Assembly (NCBI RefSeq): GCF_002224125.1
Contig: NZ_NCSM01000010.1
Span: 124,001-188,000, forward strand
DNA from: Streptomyces sp. NBS 14/10
GTDB lineage: Bacteria; Actinomycetota; Actinomycetes; Streptomycetales; Streptomycetaceae
Length of the DNA stretch: 64,000 nucleotides
Reading direction: 5' to 3'
Made by a program: the position numbers and the translations under genes. Of the stretch, positions 1 through 8,399 are shown piece by piece (position 1 is the stretch's first letter; the number at the start of each line of letters is the position of its first letter). The notes beneath the pieces were generated by a model. That model saw nothing but the letters and a program-made list of their open reading frames with translations, was not told the origin of the DNA and did not search any database.

Positions 1-1360
1 CCTGCGCCAGCCGCAGCATGGTGTCGATGTCGTAGAGGTCGTGGTCACTGCGGGCGCCGTAGAAGACCTCGACCGGGCGGTTGCGGCCGTGCTCGGCGAC
101 ATCCTCGACCAGGGCCTTGATCGGCGCGATGCCGGTGCCGCCGCCCAGGCAGAGCAGGCCGTTGTCGGTGGAGTGGTCGACCGTCATCGAGCCGGCCGGG
201 GGGCCGAGGCGGATCACATCGCCGGGGCGGGCGCGGTGCACCAGCGCCGAGGACACCCAGCCGGCCGGAACCGCCTTGACGTGGAAGGACAGCAGACCGT
301 CCGGGCGGGGCGCCGCGGCGAAGGAGTAGTGCCGCCACACCCGGGGCCACCAGGGGGTCTCCAGGGACGTGTACTGGCCGGCGAGGAAGGGGTACGGCTG
401 GTCGGGGCGCACGGTGACGACCGCGATGTCCTGGGTGCGCAGCTCATGGCCGACGACCTCGGCCTGCCACCACGCGGGTGCGCGCAGCTCGTCCTCGGCC
501 GCCGCGTCGATCATGATCTGCGAGATGGCGGTGTACGCCCGGACCCAGGCGCCCTCGGCCTCATCGCTCCAGGTCCCGGTCGCATAGCGGGTGAGCGCGC
601 CGATCAGGCACTCGCCGACGGCCGGGTAGTGCTCCGGCTGGGTGCCGTACTTGCGGTGGCCGCGGCCGAGCCCCGAAAGGTACTCGGTGAGGATGTCCTG
701 GTCGTCCACCAGCTTGGCCGCGGTCAGCAGGGCCCTGAAGAGCCGGTCGCGCTGGGCGTCCATCGCGGCGGGGAACAGCGGGCGCAGATAGGGGTGCTGG
801 ACGAAGAGCAGCGCGTAGAAGTACGAGGTGACCTTGTCCGATATGGGCTCGATCTCGGCCATCGTGCGGCGGATGAGGATCGCGTCGGGCGAGGCGGTGG
901 GGTCCTCGGAGAACGAGCCCGCCGGCCGTACGTCCTGCGCGCCGGGCGCCTCGTCGGGGCGCCGGTGCTCCTCGTGCTCCCGTACGGCGGGCTGCCGGGC
1001 GTCCACGGGCGGGGCGTGGTCCCGCTGGGCCGGTCTCCGCCACTCGTCGGAGGGCGGCGGCGCCCCGGCCCCGGGCGGGGGTGGGGGCGGCGCGGTCTGT
1101 GCCGGGGGCGGCGCGACGTGCACGGGCGGCGCCGGAGGCGGGGGCGGGGGCGGAGGCGGGGTACGGCGGCCGGCGCCCGTGCCGACCGGCCGTATCGGGC
1201 TCACCGGGCGGCTTGGCGCCCGCCGACCGTCATCCTGGTCCGTGCCCGGGGAAGCGTCCTCGTCCCGCTTCTTGCTCGGGGGGGTGAACCAACCCCAGTC
1301 GCCACTGTTTCCGCCGGTACCGTCGTTGCCGGCCGACGACGTGGTGGTCGGAGCGTCCAT
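1..1360 (-). CDS. Globin / FAD-NAD(P) reductase, flavohaemoglobin-like (C-terminus cut by window edge)
   Basis: 453 codons are visible and the frame runs off the left edge. Residues 1 to about 150 are a proline-rich, low-complexity leader with a run of nine prolines. A globin domain follows at about 159-285. The histidine near residue 235, in GRGHRKYG, aligns with the haem-proximal His of flavohaemoglobins. An FAD domain carries an RxYS-type motif (WRHYSFA, about residue 340), and an NAD(P) domain begins with GGGTGIAP near residue 400. Family members oxidise nitric oxide or reduce haem iron using NAD(P)H. The long proline-rich leader is not part of classical Hmp. The ATG at 1358-1360 is the first start upstream of the domains. 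A role in NO or oxygen chemistry is inferred from family. Confidence 0.85.
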   Translation of the reverse strand, partial: MDAPTTTSSAGNDGTGGNSGDWGWFTPPSKKRDEDASPGTDQDDGRRAPSRPVSPIRPVGTGAGRRTPPPPPPPPPAPPVHVAPPPAQTAPPPPPPGAGAPPPSDEWRRPAQRDHAPPVDARQPAVREHEEHRRPDEAPGAQDVRPAGSFSEDPTASPDAILIRRTMAEIEPISDKVTSYFYALLFVQHPYLRPLFPAAMDAQRDRLFRALLTAAKLVDDQDILTEYLSGLGRGHRKYGTQPEHYPAVGECLIGALTRYATGTWSDEAEGAWVRAYTAISQIMIDAAAEDELRAPAWWQAEVVGHELRTQDIAVVTVRPDQPYPFLAGQYTSLETPWWPRVWRHYSFAAAPRPDGLLSFHVKAVPAGWVSSALVHRARPGDVIRLGPPAGSMTVDHSTDNGLLCLGGGTGIAPIKALVEDVAEHGRNRPVEVFYGARSDHDLYDIDTMLRLAQ

Positions 1361-1693
1361 GGTTGCCTCGCCTCGAACATCTTTCTGTCGGTCTTCGCAC
1401 TTCCGAAGCCGGAATGTGCCCGCAATTCCCCGCTCTGTTCCACTGGTTGAGATGAGATTGGTCCGGACGGCCCGCCCCGCACTTCTCCATGGGCAGCATG
1501 CCATGCTTGTTCGCCGGACCGGACACATAGCCGGAACTCCAGGTAACGGCACCTGTGTTCCGTTAGGCTGGATTGCCCCGATGTGGCCCCGCGACACAGC
1601 CACCGCGCAGAACCCGGACCCGACCCTACCGGGCCCGGATGAATTAACAAGCCCCAAGTCCGGCGGCTTCGTTACACCTGGGAACCATCGTAA
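1361..1693. other. Gene-free stretch between the globin gene and the HAD gene
   Basis: This 333-base stretch holds no convincing gene on either strand. It is less GC-rich than its surroundings and must contain the promoter of the leftward globin gene. I see no strong hairpin and no perfect operator palindrome in it. Confidence 0.5.
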
Positions 1694-2326
1694 TTACCGG
1701 TAGTTACCAGCCAATTCGTATGCCTCTCGCAGATCGCGGCCGGTATAGCCGCACGATGCGATTTCGCTCACATGGTGATCGGCGTTCACCGCGATCGAGA
1801 CCGGCACCACGGCGAACAGCTCCGCGTCCGACATCGAATCGCCGTAAGCGACGCAGTCCTCCCTGCTCAGACCGAACGTCGCACAGAGTTCATCGGCGAT
1901 GCGCACCTTCGCCGCCGGAGTGAGGATGCCCTCCGGCTCCACCGGCTCCCGAAACGGCACGGCCGGCCAGCGCGACCCCCGCGCCGCGTCCGCGCCCCAT
2001 TCCAGCAGCCGCTCCACGAAGAAGCCGGGAGAGATCGAAATCACCGCACAGCGCTCGCCACGCCCCCGGATGTCCGCCCACACCTCGCGGATCCCCACCA
2101 GCCACGGCGCCCCCTCGAACGCCGCCGCCACATGCCGCTCCGTCAGCTCCCCCCACAGCGCACAGGCCCGCTGTGCGAACTGGGCGGTACTCAGCTGCCC
2201 ATCCGCGAACGCCCGCTCCAGCTCGGCTATCTCCGGCTCAACCCCGAGCTGACGGGATATCTCGACGGCGGCGGCCGAGCCGTGGATGAGCGTCCCGTCC
2301 AGATCGAACAAATGCAGTCTGGTCAT
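1694..2326 (-). CDS. HAD-superfamily phosphatase (SerB-like)
   Basis: The 210-residue protein starts with the HAD motif I, FDLDGTLI (nucleophile Asp8, acid/base Asp10). A Ser in VISISPGF near residue 98 fits motif II, a Lys in AAKVRIADE fits motif III, and YGDSMSDAELF fits motif IV. This pattern is typical of HAD class IB phosphatases such as phosphoserine phosphatase and related small phosphomonoesterases. The substrate cannot be told from sequence. It is transcribed away from the DUF2269 gene, across a gap that contains a large inverted repeat. The start ATG lies at 2324-2326 and its ribosome binding site is weak. Confidence 0.85.
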   Translation of the reverse strand: MTRLHLFDLDGTLIHGSAAAVEISRQLGVEPEIAELERAFADGQLSTAQFAQRACALWGELTERHVAAAFEGAPWLVGIREVWADIRGRGERCAVISISPGFFVERLLEWGADAARGSRWPAVPFREPVEPEGILTPAAKVRIADELCATFGLSREDCVAYGDSMSDAELFAVVPVSIAVNADHHVSEIASCGYTGRDLREAYELAGNYR

Positions 2327-2352
2327 GGAAGCTGAGCCTAGGGGCCCTGAGT

Positions 2353-2424
2353 GGCGCTCCGTACGGCGGCGTACGACGGGAGTACGCGCGGATACTCCCG
2401 CCGTCAGACGCGGTACGGAGCGCC
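2353..2424. repeat. Nested inverted repeat in the divergent HAD/DUF2269 intergenic region
   Basis: The outer arms ggcgctccgtac (2353-2364) and gtacggagcgcc (2413-2424) are perfectly complementary. A second pair, cgggagta (2377-2384) and tactcccg (2393-2400), lies inside them. Together they could form a long cruciform or RNA stem between two divergent starts. This may be two overlapping operators or a leader structure; no function is assigned. Confidence 0.7.
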
Positions 2425-2442
2425 GCGGACGATCGTGGAGGG

Positions 2443-3048
2443 ATGCCGAACCTTTCGCGGCCCGCCCGCAGGGCCCTTCTCGTCGTCCATGTCGTCGTCT
2501 CCGTCGGCTGGCTCGGGCTCACCCTCTGTCTGCTCGCGCTGGGCATCGCTGGGGCGGCCTCCGGATCGGCGGACACCGCCGAGGCCGCCTATCGCGCCAT
2601 GAAGATCTTCGGCGACTGGCTGATCGCGCCGATCAGCCTGGCGTCCCTGCTGAGCGGGGTGGCGCTGTCGCTCGGGACGCCCTGGGGGCTGGCCCGGTAC
2701 CGCTGGGTGTACATCAAGTTCTGGCTGACGGTGCCCGCGGCCGGCGCGTCCATCTTCGCGCTGCGGGCCGAGATCGCGTCGGCCGCGGGCGATGCCTCGG
2801 CGGGGCGGGCCGTACCGTCCACCGTCGATCTCGTCATCGCGCCCTCGGTGGCGCTGGGCGTCTATCTGTTCCTCACCGCCATCTCGGTCCTCAAGCCGTG
2901 GGGGCTGACGGCGCGCGGCCGTCGGTGGCAGGCCGGACGCCGTTCCTCCGGGGCCGGGGCCGGGGCCGGAGCCGGGGACAAGGCCGGGGCCGGGGCGCGG
3001 TCCGGCCGCCGAACGGCAAGCCGCACCCCGGCCCGCTCGCGGGCGTGA
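2443..3048 (+). CDS. DUF2269-type integral membrane protein
   Basis: The 201-residue protein has about four hydrophobic segments: near residues 10-30 (LLVVHVVVSVGWLGLTLCLL), around 60-80, near 95-115 and near 130-150. The tail is basic, Ala/Gly-rich and rich in Arg. The first helix with a conserved His-Val-Val-Ser-Val-Gly-Trp-Leu pattern matches the DUF2269 family of small membrane proteins, whose function is unknown. The start ATG follows a good Shine-Dalgarno sequence (ggaggg). The gene is a single unit, ended by a hairpin that overlaps its stop codon. Confidence 0.7.
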   Translation: MPNLSRPARRALLVVHVVVSVGWLGLTLCLLALGIAGAASGSADTAEAAYRAMKIFGDWLIAPISLASLLSGVALSLGTPWGLARYRWVYIKFWLTVPAAGASIFALRAEIASAAGDASAGRAVPSTVDLVIAPSVALGVYLFLTAISVLKPWGLTARGRRWQAGRRSSGAGAGAGAGDKAGAGARSGRRTASRTPARSRA

Positions 3049-3065
3049 CGAGCGGGCCGGGGTGC
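3023..3065. terminator. Bidirectional hairpin terminator between DUF2269 and MFS genes
   Basis: The 17-base arms gcaccccggcccgctcg (3023-3039) and its exact complement (3049-3065) enclose a 9-base loop. The stop codon of the DUF2269 gene lies within the structure. The converging MFS gene ends at 3109, so one hairpin can serve both strands. No T-tract is present, as is usual in Streptomyces. Confidence 0.8.
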
Positions 3066-3108
3066 GCGTGGCGCCTCCGTTGAGAGTGGTGGGCGACGGG
3101 CGGGCGGG

Positions 3109-4332
3109 TCAGCGTACGGCTGTCGCGTCCTCCCTCGGCTCGTCGGCGGTGGAGAGCCCGCCCGCGGCGACGATCCGCCCGGTGCGTGCGGTGCGCCGTT
3201 CGAGGGTGGCCGAGAAGACGGCGGTGCCGAGGGCGGCCGCGGCCATCAGGGCGCCGACCCAGTTGGGCGCGGTGTAGCCCATTCCGGCGGAGATGACGAT
3301 GCCGCCGAGCCAGGCGGCCAGGGCGTTGCCCAGATTGAAGGCGCCGATGTTGGCGGCCGAGGCGAGCGTCGGCGCGTCCGGCGCCTGGTCCATCACCCGC
3401 TTCTGGAGCGGGGCCACGGTCGCGAAGCCGAAGGCCCCGACCAGCACGATCGTAGCGGCGGCCGCGATCTTGTTGTGGGCGGTGAAGCTGAACGCCGCGA
3501 GGACGACGGCGAGTCCGCCGAGGGTGATGTACAGCATCCGCATCAGCGCCCGGTCGGCGTAGCGCCCGCCGATCAGGTTGCCGCCGACCAGGCCGAGGCC
3601 GAAGAGGACGAGCAGCCAGGTCACGGCGGAGCCGGAGTAGCCGGCCACGTCCACCATCATCGGCGTGATGTAGGTGATGGCGGCGAAGACCCCGCCGAAG
3701 CCGAGCACCGTCATGATCATCGCCAGCCACACCTGTGGATTGCGGAAGGCCGCGAGTTCCTGGCCGAGGCGGGCGGCGGCTGGGCCGGGCGTGCTGGGTA
3801 CGAGGGCGGCGATACCGGCCAGGCCGAGCACGCCGAGGCCGGCGACGGCGAGGAAGGACGCGCGCCAGCCGAAGGTCTGGCCGATCCAGGTGCCCATGGG
3901 TACGCCGATGACGTTGGCGACGGTCAGGCCGGTGAACATGGTGGCGATGGCCTGGGCCCGCTTGTGCGGGGCGACCAGGTCCGCGGCGACCACCGCGCCG
4001 ATGCCGAAGAAGGCGCCGTGCGCGAAGGAGGCGAGCACCCGCCCGGCGAGCAGCAGAAGGAAGGCGGGGGCGAACGCGGAGAGCAGATTGCCCGCGATGA
4101 ACAGCCCCATCAGCGTCGTCAGCATCTGCTTACGGGTGAGCCGGGTGCCGAGCAGGGTCAGCAGCGGGGCGCCGACGACGACGCCGAGGGCGTAGCCGGT
4201 GGTCGCGTATCCGGCGGTAGGGATGGAGACATGGAACTCGTCCGCCACCTCGGGCAGCAGTCCCATGATCACGAATTCGGTGGTGCCGATACCGAAGGCG
4301 CCGATGGCGAGCGCCAGCAGGGCGAGGGGCAT
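3109..4332 (-). CDS. MFS drug/metabolite efflux transporter (DHA1, AraJ/CmlR-like)
   Basis: The 407-residue protein has about 12 transmembrane segments beginning at residue 3. The first helix carries GAFGIGTTEFVIMGLLPEVA, a signature of DHA1 family exporters such as YdhP, AraJ and chloramphenicol-resistance pumps. The helix 2-3 loop GTRLTRKQ fits MFS motif A. These proteins export small hydrophobic compounds in exchange for protons; the substrate here is unknown. It is divergent from a MarR regulator with an operator-like palindrome between them, which strongly suggests repression by that regulator and induction by the ligand. Confidence 0.88.
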   Translation of the reverse strand: MPLALLALAIGAFGIGTTEFVIMGLLPEVADEFHVSIPTAGYATTGYALGVVVGAPLLTLLGTRLTRKQMLTTLMGLFIAGNLLSAFAPAFLLLLAGRVLASFAHGAFFGIGAVVAADLVAPHKRAQAIATMFTGLTVANVIGVPMGTWIGQTFGWRASFLAVAGLGVLGLAGIAALVPSTPGPAAARLGQELAAFRNPQVWLAMIMTVLGFGGVFAAITYITPMMVDVAGYSGSAVTWLLVLFGLGLVGGNLIGGRYADRALMRMLYITLGGLAVVLAAFSFTAHNKIAAAATIVLVGAFGFATVAPLQKRVMDQAPDAPTLASAANIGAFNLGNALAAWLGGIVISAGMGYTAPNWVGALMAAAALGTAVFSATLERRTARTGRIVAAGGLSTADEPREDATAVR

Positions 4333-4385
4333 GTCGGGCGGTCCTCAGAACGAGTGGGCGAGTGGGCGATTGCATGGAAGCTTTG

Positions 4386-4414
4386 AACGCGTCGACAATA
4401 ATTGCAGACGCGTT
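4386..4414. promoter_or_regulatory. Probable MarR operator between MFS and MarR genes
   Basis: The arms aacgcgtc (4386-4393) and gacgcgtt (4407-4414) form a perfect inverted repeat with a 13-base AT-rich spacer. The motif ttgca also occurs three times around it (4370-4374, 4402-4406, 4419-4423). Its position, between divergent MFS and MarR genes, is where autoregulating MarR proteins normally bind. Confidence 0.6.
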
Positions 4415-4483
4415 TTATTTGCAAGCGCCGACTTTTTCGTCGAGTGGACTACCCTGGGGGCACCACACCCAAGGAGGGGACCC

Positions 4484-4972
4484 ATGCCGGATGCGCCGAC
4501 CGACGCGCCGCCCCCGGAGACGCCGCTGCCCGGCGGGCGGGCCCTCGCCCAGGGCTGGTGCGCCCTGTCCTCCCTGCACGGCCGCATCGAGACCCACGTC
4601 GAGCGCGCGCTGCAGGCCCGGCACGAGCTGAGCGTCCGCGAGTTCTCGGTGCTCAACGTGCTCAGCGAGCAGCACGACGGCCCGGGCGGGCATCTCCAGA
4701 TGCGCCAGCTCGCCGACGCCGTCGTCCTCAGCCAGAGCGCCACCACCCGCCTGGTCACCCGGCTGGAGGACCGCGGGCTGCTGTCCCGCTACATCTGCCC
4801 GGACGACCGCCGCGGCATCTACACCAACGTCACCCCGGCCGGCCGGGAACTGCTCGACCAGGCCCGCCCCACCAACGACGCCGCACTGCGCGACGCCCTC
4901 CAGGACGCCGCCGCGCGGCCCGAGCTGGCCCCGCTGGTCGCGGCCGTCGAAGGGCTGTGGGCCCCCGCGTAG
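4484..4972 (+). CDS. MarR-family transcriptional regulator
   Basis: The 162-residue protein has the MarR winged-helix layout. Helices in ELSVREFSVLNVLSE are followed by LQMRQLADAVVLSQSATTRLVTRLEDRGLLSRY (recognition helix) and a wing with DDRRGIYTNVTPAGRELLD. The DxRxxxxxLTxxG wing motif is nearly canonical. The start ATG at 4484 has a strong aaggaggg upstream; an in-frame extension further upstream has no ribosome binding site and crosses the operator. It probably represses the divergent efflux gene and itself. A GNAT gene begins 10 bases after its stop and may be co-transcribed. Confidence 0.88.
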   Translation: MPDAPTDAPPPETPLPGGRALAQGWCALSSLHGRIETHVERALQARHELSVREFSVLNVLSEQHDGPGGHLQMRQLADAVVLSQSATTRLVTRLEDRGLLSRYICPDDRRGIYTNVTPAGRELLDQARPTNDAALRDALQDAAARPELAPLVAAVEGLWAPA

Positions 4973-4982
4973 GCTGCCCGCC

Positions 4983-5435
4983 ATGAGCGACTTCGAGATC
5001 CGCCGGGCGACCGCCGACGACATACCCGCCATCGTGGCCATGCTGGCCGACGATCCGCTCGGCGCCCGGCGCGAGTCTCCGGACGACCTTGCCCCTTACC
5101 AGGCGGCGTTCGAGCGGATCGACCGCGACCCGGGCCAGCGTCTGGTCGTCGCCGTACGGGACGGCCGTACCGTCGGCACCCTCCAGCTCACCGTCATCCC
5201 CGGGCTGTCCCGGCGCGGCGCCACCCGTTCGATCATCGAGGCCGTCCGCATCCACGCCGACGAGCGCGGTGGCGGGCTCGGCACCCAGCTGATCCAGTGG
5301 GCCGTCGACGAGTCGCGCCGCGAGGGCTGCGTACTGGTGCAGCTCACCTCGGACGCGACCCGTACCGACGCCCACCGCTTCTACGAGCGCCTCGGCTTCG
5401 AGGCCTCGCACGTGGGATTCAAGCTCGCGCTCTAG
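4983..5435 (+). CDS. GNAT-family N-acetyltransferase
   Basis: The 150-residue single-domain protein shows the acetyl-CoA binding motif A as IHADERGGGLGTQLIQWAVDESRREG and ends with RFYERLGFEASHVGFKL, the usual GNAT strand 6-7 signature. It resembles the PhnO/YjgM type of small acetyltransferases. The substrate is unknown. It lies immediately downstream of marR in the same direction, so it may be part of the same response. Confidence 0.85.
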   Translation: MSDFEIRRATADDIPAIVAMLADDPLGARRESPDDLAPYQAAFERIDRDPGQRLVVAVRDGRTVGTLQLTVIPGLSRRGATRSIIEAVRIHADERGGGLGTQLIQWAVDESRREGCVLVQLTSDATRTDAHRFYERLGFEASHVGFKLAL

Positions 5436-5448
5436 GACTCAGAGCGCG
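5426..5448. terminator. Short hairpin spanning convergent stop codons
   Basis: The arms cgcgctct (5426-5433) and agagcgcg (5441-5448) enclose a 7-base loop. They cover the stop codons of the GNAT gene (+) and the SGNH hydrolase gene (-), which end only four bases apart. The structure could act on both strands, but the stem is short. Confidence 0.5.
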
Positions 5449-6701
5449 CCGAGGTCGATCGCCTCGGCCATCCGCCGGTAGCCCGCGTCATTGGGGTGCT
5501 TGTGGTCCCCGCTGTCGTACGCCGGGTCGAGCGCCAGCGGATCCGACGGCGAGGCCATGACCTCGGTGAAGTCGACCACCGCATCAAACTCGCCTGAGGT
5601 GCGGATCCACTCGTTGATCGCGGCGCGCTTCGCCTCGGAACGCGCCGTGTGGTACTCGGCGCCCTTGAAAGGCAGGATCGTCGCGCCCACGACCCGCACC
5701 CCCCTGGCATGGGCCCGCGCGATCAGCTCGCGGTAGCCGGCGATCACCTGCTCCGCCGAGACCTGCGGATCGGGCTTGTAGGTGGGCAGATCCACCTCGC
5801 TGAACCCGATGTCGTTGAGCCCCTGCAGCAGGATCACCGACCTGACGCCCGGCTTGTCCAGCACATCGCGCCGGAACCGGGCGCCCGCCCGGTCCCCGTA
5901 CCAGGGCGAGTCGTGCAGCAGCAGGTTCCCCCCGATACCGGAGTTGAGGACCGGGCGCGGAGTGCCGGCCGCCGCCAGGCGCTCCGCCAGCAGGTCCGGC
6001 CAGCGGCTGTTGGCGTCGTACGACGAGCCGAAGCCGTCGGTGATGGAGTCGCCGAAGGCGACCACGGAGCCGCGCCGTCCGGCGCCCCCGCCGGTCAGCT
6101 CCACGTCCGAGAGGTAGTACCAGGAGTGGGTGTACGCGGTGAACGCCACGCCCGTACGGTCCGCGCCGTGGTCGCCCTCCGCGCGGTAGCTCTTCGCATA
6201 CGCCTGGGCGTGGAACGTGGACGGACCGGTCGGCTCCGCGAAGTACAGCGTCACCGTCAGCGATTCGAAGGGCGCCACGCGCACCGGCGCCGCGTCGCTG
6301 GCCGTCTCGCCGCCCGCCGGGATCGTCACCGCCCGCCGGTACCCGAAGGTCAGCCTGCGCACGCTCCCGGCCTCGACCGACGCGCCGCCCGCGGTCCGGG
6401 CGACGGTCGCGCCCGCGATGCGCAGCGGCTCGCTGCCGTACAGATTCGACAGCCTGATCCGGGCCGCGGTGCCACCGCCGGTCACCCGCACGACCTGGCG
6501 CACGGTCTGGTCGGCGAAGCCCTTGAGGGCCCAGTTCTCCTCGAAGCCCTCGCTGGGGCGCTGGACGGGCGCCGCCCACCCGGCCGACCAAACAGTCCCA
6601 CGCTGGGCACTCGCGGTTCGGGCGGTGGCCGGGCCTGAGGCGGCCATGACCGCGGTCAGGGCGAGCAGGGACGCACCGACGCGCAGCGCTGAAGAGCGCA
6701 T
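5439..6701 (-). CDS. Secreted SGNH/GDSL-family esterase or lipase
   Basis: The 420-residue protein has a signal peptide (MRSSALRVGASLLALTAVMA, cleavage likely near ASGPATA). A beta-rich N-terminal region of about 170 residues precedes an SGNH hydrolase domain. All four blocks are visible: FGDSITDG (Ser about 219), NSGIGGN, LQGLNDIG and the catalytic D-x-x-H in SGDHKHPND near the C-terminus. The family hydrolyses esters such as acyl or acetyl groups on lipids and polysaccharides. The ATG at 6699-6701 is preceded by aaggag at the right distance; longer in-frame starts lack a signal peptide at the N-terminus. Confidence 0.88.
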   Translation of the reverse strand: MRSSALRVGASLLALTAVMAASGPATARTASAQRGTVWSAGWAAPVQRPSEGFEENWALKGFADQTVRQVVRVTGGGTAARIRLSNLYGSEPLRIAGATVARTAGGASVEAGSVRRLTFGYRRAVTIPAGGETASDAAPVRVAPFESLTVTLYFAEPTGPSTFHAQAYAKSYRAEGDHGADRTGVAFTAYTHSWYYLSDVELTGGGAGRRGSVVAFGDSITDGFGSSYDANSRWPDLLAERLAAAGTPRPVLNSGIGGNLLLHDSPWYGDRAGARFRRDVLDKPGVRSVILLQGLNDIGFSEVDLPTYKPDPQVSAEQVIAGYRELIARAHARGVRVVGATILPFKGAEYHTARSEAKRAAINEWIRTSGEFDAVVDFTEVMASPSDPLALDPAYDSGDHKHPNDAGYRRMAEAIDLGAL

Positions 6702-6814
6702 GGCGGATCTCCTTCGGACGTGGCGGACGCGGGGCCGCCGGACGTGTGTACGGAGATCAGCCTGTGGCGATGCGCGGGGCCCACCCAGCCCCCGCCGATG
6801 CGTACCACCGCCAG

Positions 6815-6894
6815 GGTCAGGCACGGCCGGTCTCAGGCACGGGCACTCTCAGGCACGGGCGCTCTCAGGCACGGGCACTCTCAGGCACGGGCCG
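6815..6894. repeat. 16-bp tandem repeat, four good copies plus one degenerate
   Basis: The unit tctcaggcacgggcac repeats at 6831-6846, 6847-6862, 6863-6878 and 6879-6894 with one or two changes. A degenerate copy lies at 6815-6830. The array sits in the gap between the start of the SGNH gene and the end of the beta-lactamase-like gene. There are no spacers, so it is not a CRISPR array. Confidence 0.85.
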
Positions 6895-6909
6895 GAGCCA
6901 GGGTGCGGC

Positions 6910-8316
6910 TCACGCCCCCGGGCGCCACCCCTGCGGGTCCACCCCGCCCGGCACCGCGCCATCGGCCTCGTACGGCTCCCGGGTGAAGACGAAGGTGCCC
7001 AGATCGAGGTGGACGTTGTCCGCCCCGCCGTACGGACCGCCGCCCGCGCCCCGCACCACGCGCAGCGTCTCCCCCGCGTAGTAGCCGTCGAGCCCGGTCC
7101 AGGTGCCGTCCGTCTCCGCCCGGAACCGCGAGCCGCGGCCCCGCCCGTTCAGCGGGCGCAGCTCGAGCCCCCGCTCGGGGCGCAGCTGCAGCACGAAGGG
7201 GGTGGGGCCCCAGTACCAGGGCCCGGTCATGGCCACCAGCTCCGGATCGGCCTCGGGCAGCGGGCGCCAGGGCGCGGGCATGGGGGGCTCGTGCTCGGCC
7301 GCGATCCGTACGAGATCGGCGGCGGCGGCGCCGACCATGGGCCCGGAGGTGGCGTTGGCCAGCGCGATCCCGGCCAGCCCGTCCTCCGGGCTCGCCCACA
7401 GGGCGGCCAGGAAGCCCGGCATGGAACCGGTGTGGCCGATGAGAACGCGGCCGTCGCGGCGGGTCAGCTGGATGCCGAGGCCATAGCCGGCGTCCCAGTC
7501 GTCGTCCTCGGGGGCAGCCGCCGGGGCCCGCATCTCGGCCAGCGTCCGGGGGTCCAGCACCCGTTCGTCCCCGTCCATCAGGAAGGCGGCGTACCGGGCC
7601 AGGTCGGCCGCCGTCGACCACAGCTGCCCGGCCGGGGCCATCCGGCCGGTGTCCACGGCGGGTTCGGGCAGCAGCACATCCGCCCAGGGGTGCACCGCCC
7701 AGCCCTCGGCGTGCGGGGACCGGGGCAGCGGCGAGGTGCGCGCCATCCCCAGCGGCTCCAGCACCTCACGCCGCAGCACCTCGTCCCAGGGCGCGCCGCG
7801 CAGCCGCTCGACGAGCGCGCCCAGCAGCGCGAAGCCGGGGTTGGAGTAGTGGTGGCGGCGGCCGGCGGGGTGGCGCAGCGGGCGCTCCCCGAAGATGTCG
7901 GCCGTCTCGGGGCGCAGTTCGCCGGGCGTACGCTCCCACCAGGGGCCGCGGGCCTCCGCCGCCAGGCCCGAGGTGTGCGAGAGCAGCTGGGCGATGGTCG
8001 CGTCCCCTGCCTCCGGTACGTCCAGGTGGCGGGAGAGCGGGTCGCCGAGATGCAGCAGCCCCTCGTCGCGCAGCCGCATCACCAGCACCGCCACAAAGGT
8101 CTTGGTGAGCGACCCGATGCGGTACTGGGTGTTGGCATCGGGCACCCGCCTGCCCACTTCCCCGCGCGTCCCCACCCACCACAGCTGCCCGTCCCGCACC
8201 ACCGCGCCCACGAGGGACGGCGCGCGGCCCTCGGTCTGGGCGACGGCGACCCGGCGGAGCAGGGCACGGTGAGTGGCGGGCAGCGGCTGTGCGGTCTCAT
8301 CCACGGGCGCGGTCAT
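6910..8316 (-). CDS. Serine hydrolase, beta-lactamase/class C penicillin-binding fold
   Basis: The 468-residue protein carries the S-x-x-K motif in RIGSLTKTF (Ser69, Lys72), the Y-x-N motif in HHYSNPGFALLG, and HTG in IGHTGSMPGF, which replaces KTG as in many EstB-like and AmpH-like enzymes. After the roughly 350-residue catalytic domain, a beta-rich C-terminal region of about 100 residues resembles the extra domain found in D-aminopeptidase-like members. No clear signal peptide is seen, so it is probably cytoplasmic. Activity could be esterase, peptidase or beta-lactamase; the family alone does not decide. Confidence 0.85.
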   Translation of the reverse strand: MTAPVDETAQPLPATHRALLRRVAVAQTEGRAPSLVGAVVRDGQLWWVGTRGEVGRRVPDANTQYRIGSLTKTFVAVLVMRLRDEGLLHLGDPLSRHLDVPEAGDATIAQLLSHTSGLAAEARGPWWERTPGELRPETADIFGERPLRHPAGRRHHYSNPGFALLGALVERLRGAPWDEVLRREVLEPLGMARTSPLPRSPHAEGWAVHPWADVLLPEPAVDTGRMAPAGQLWSTAADLARYAAFLMDGDERVLDPRTLAEMRAPAAAPEDDDWDAGYGLGIQLTRRDGRVLIGHTGSMPGFLAALWASPEDGLAGIALANATSGPMVGAAAADLVRIAAEHEPPMPAPWRPLPEADPELVAMTGPWYWGPTPFVLQLRPERGLELRPLNGRGRGSRFRAETDGTWTGLDGYYAGETLRVVRGAGGGPYGGADNVHLDLGTFVFTREPYEADGAVPGGVDPQGWRPGA

Positions 8317-8399
8317 GCCCGCACCCTATGCGCCGCACCCCAGCTCCGACCGGTCGTTTTCCCCAGGCCAGTTGACCAGCCCTGGCACCGGCCCTGGCA

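Noticed and set aside
41..1450. Plus-strand frame over the globin gene
   Set aside because: Arg/Gly-rich shadow translation; the minus strand carries clear globin and reductase motifs.
1534..1565. Possible ECF-type promoter with ggaac and gtt elements
   Set aside because: Spacing does not match a consensus and no gene starts at a fitting distance.
6815..6894. CRISPR array
   Set aside because: Units are contiguous 16-base repeats with no unique spacers and no cas genes nearby.
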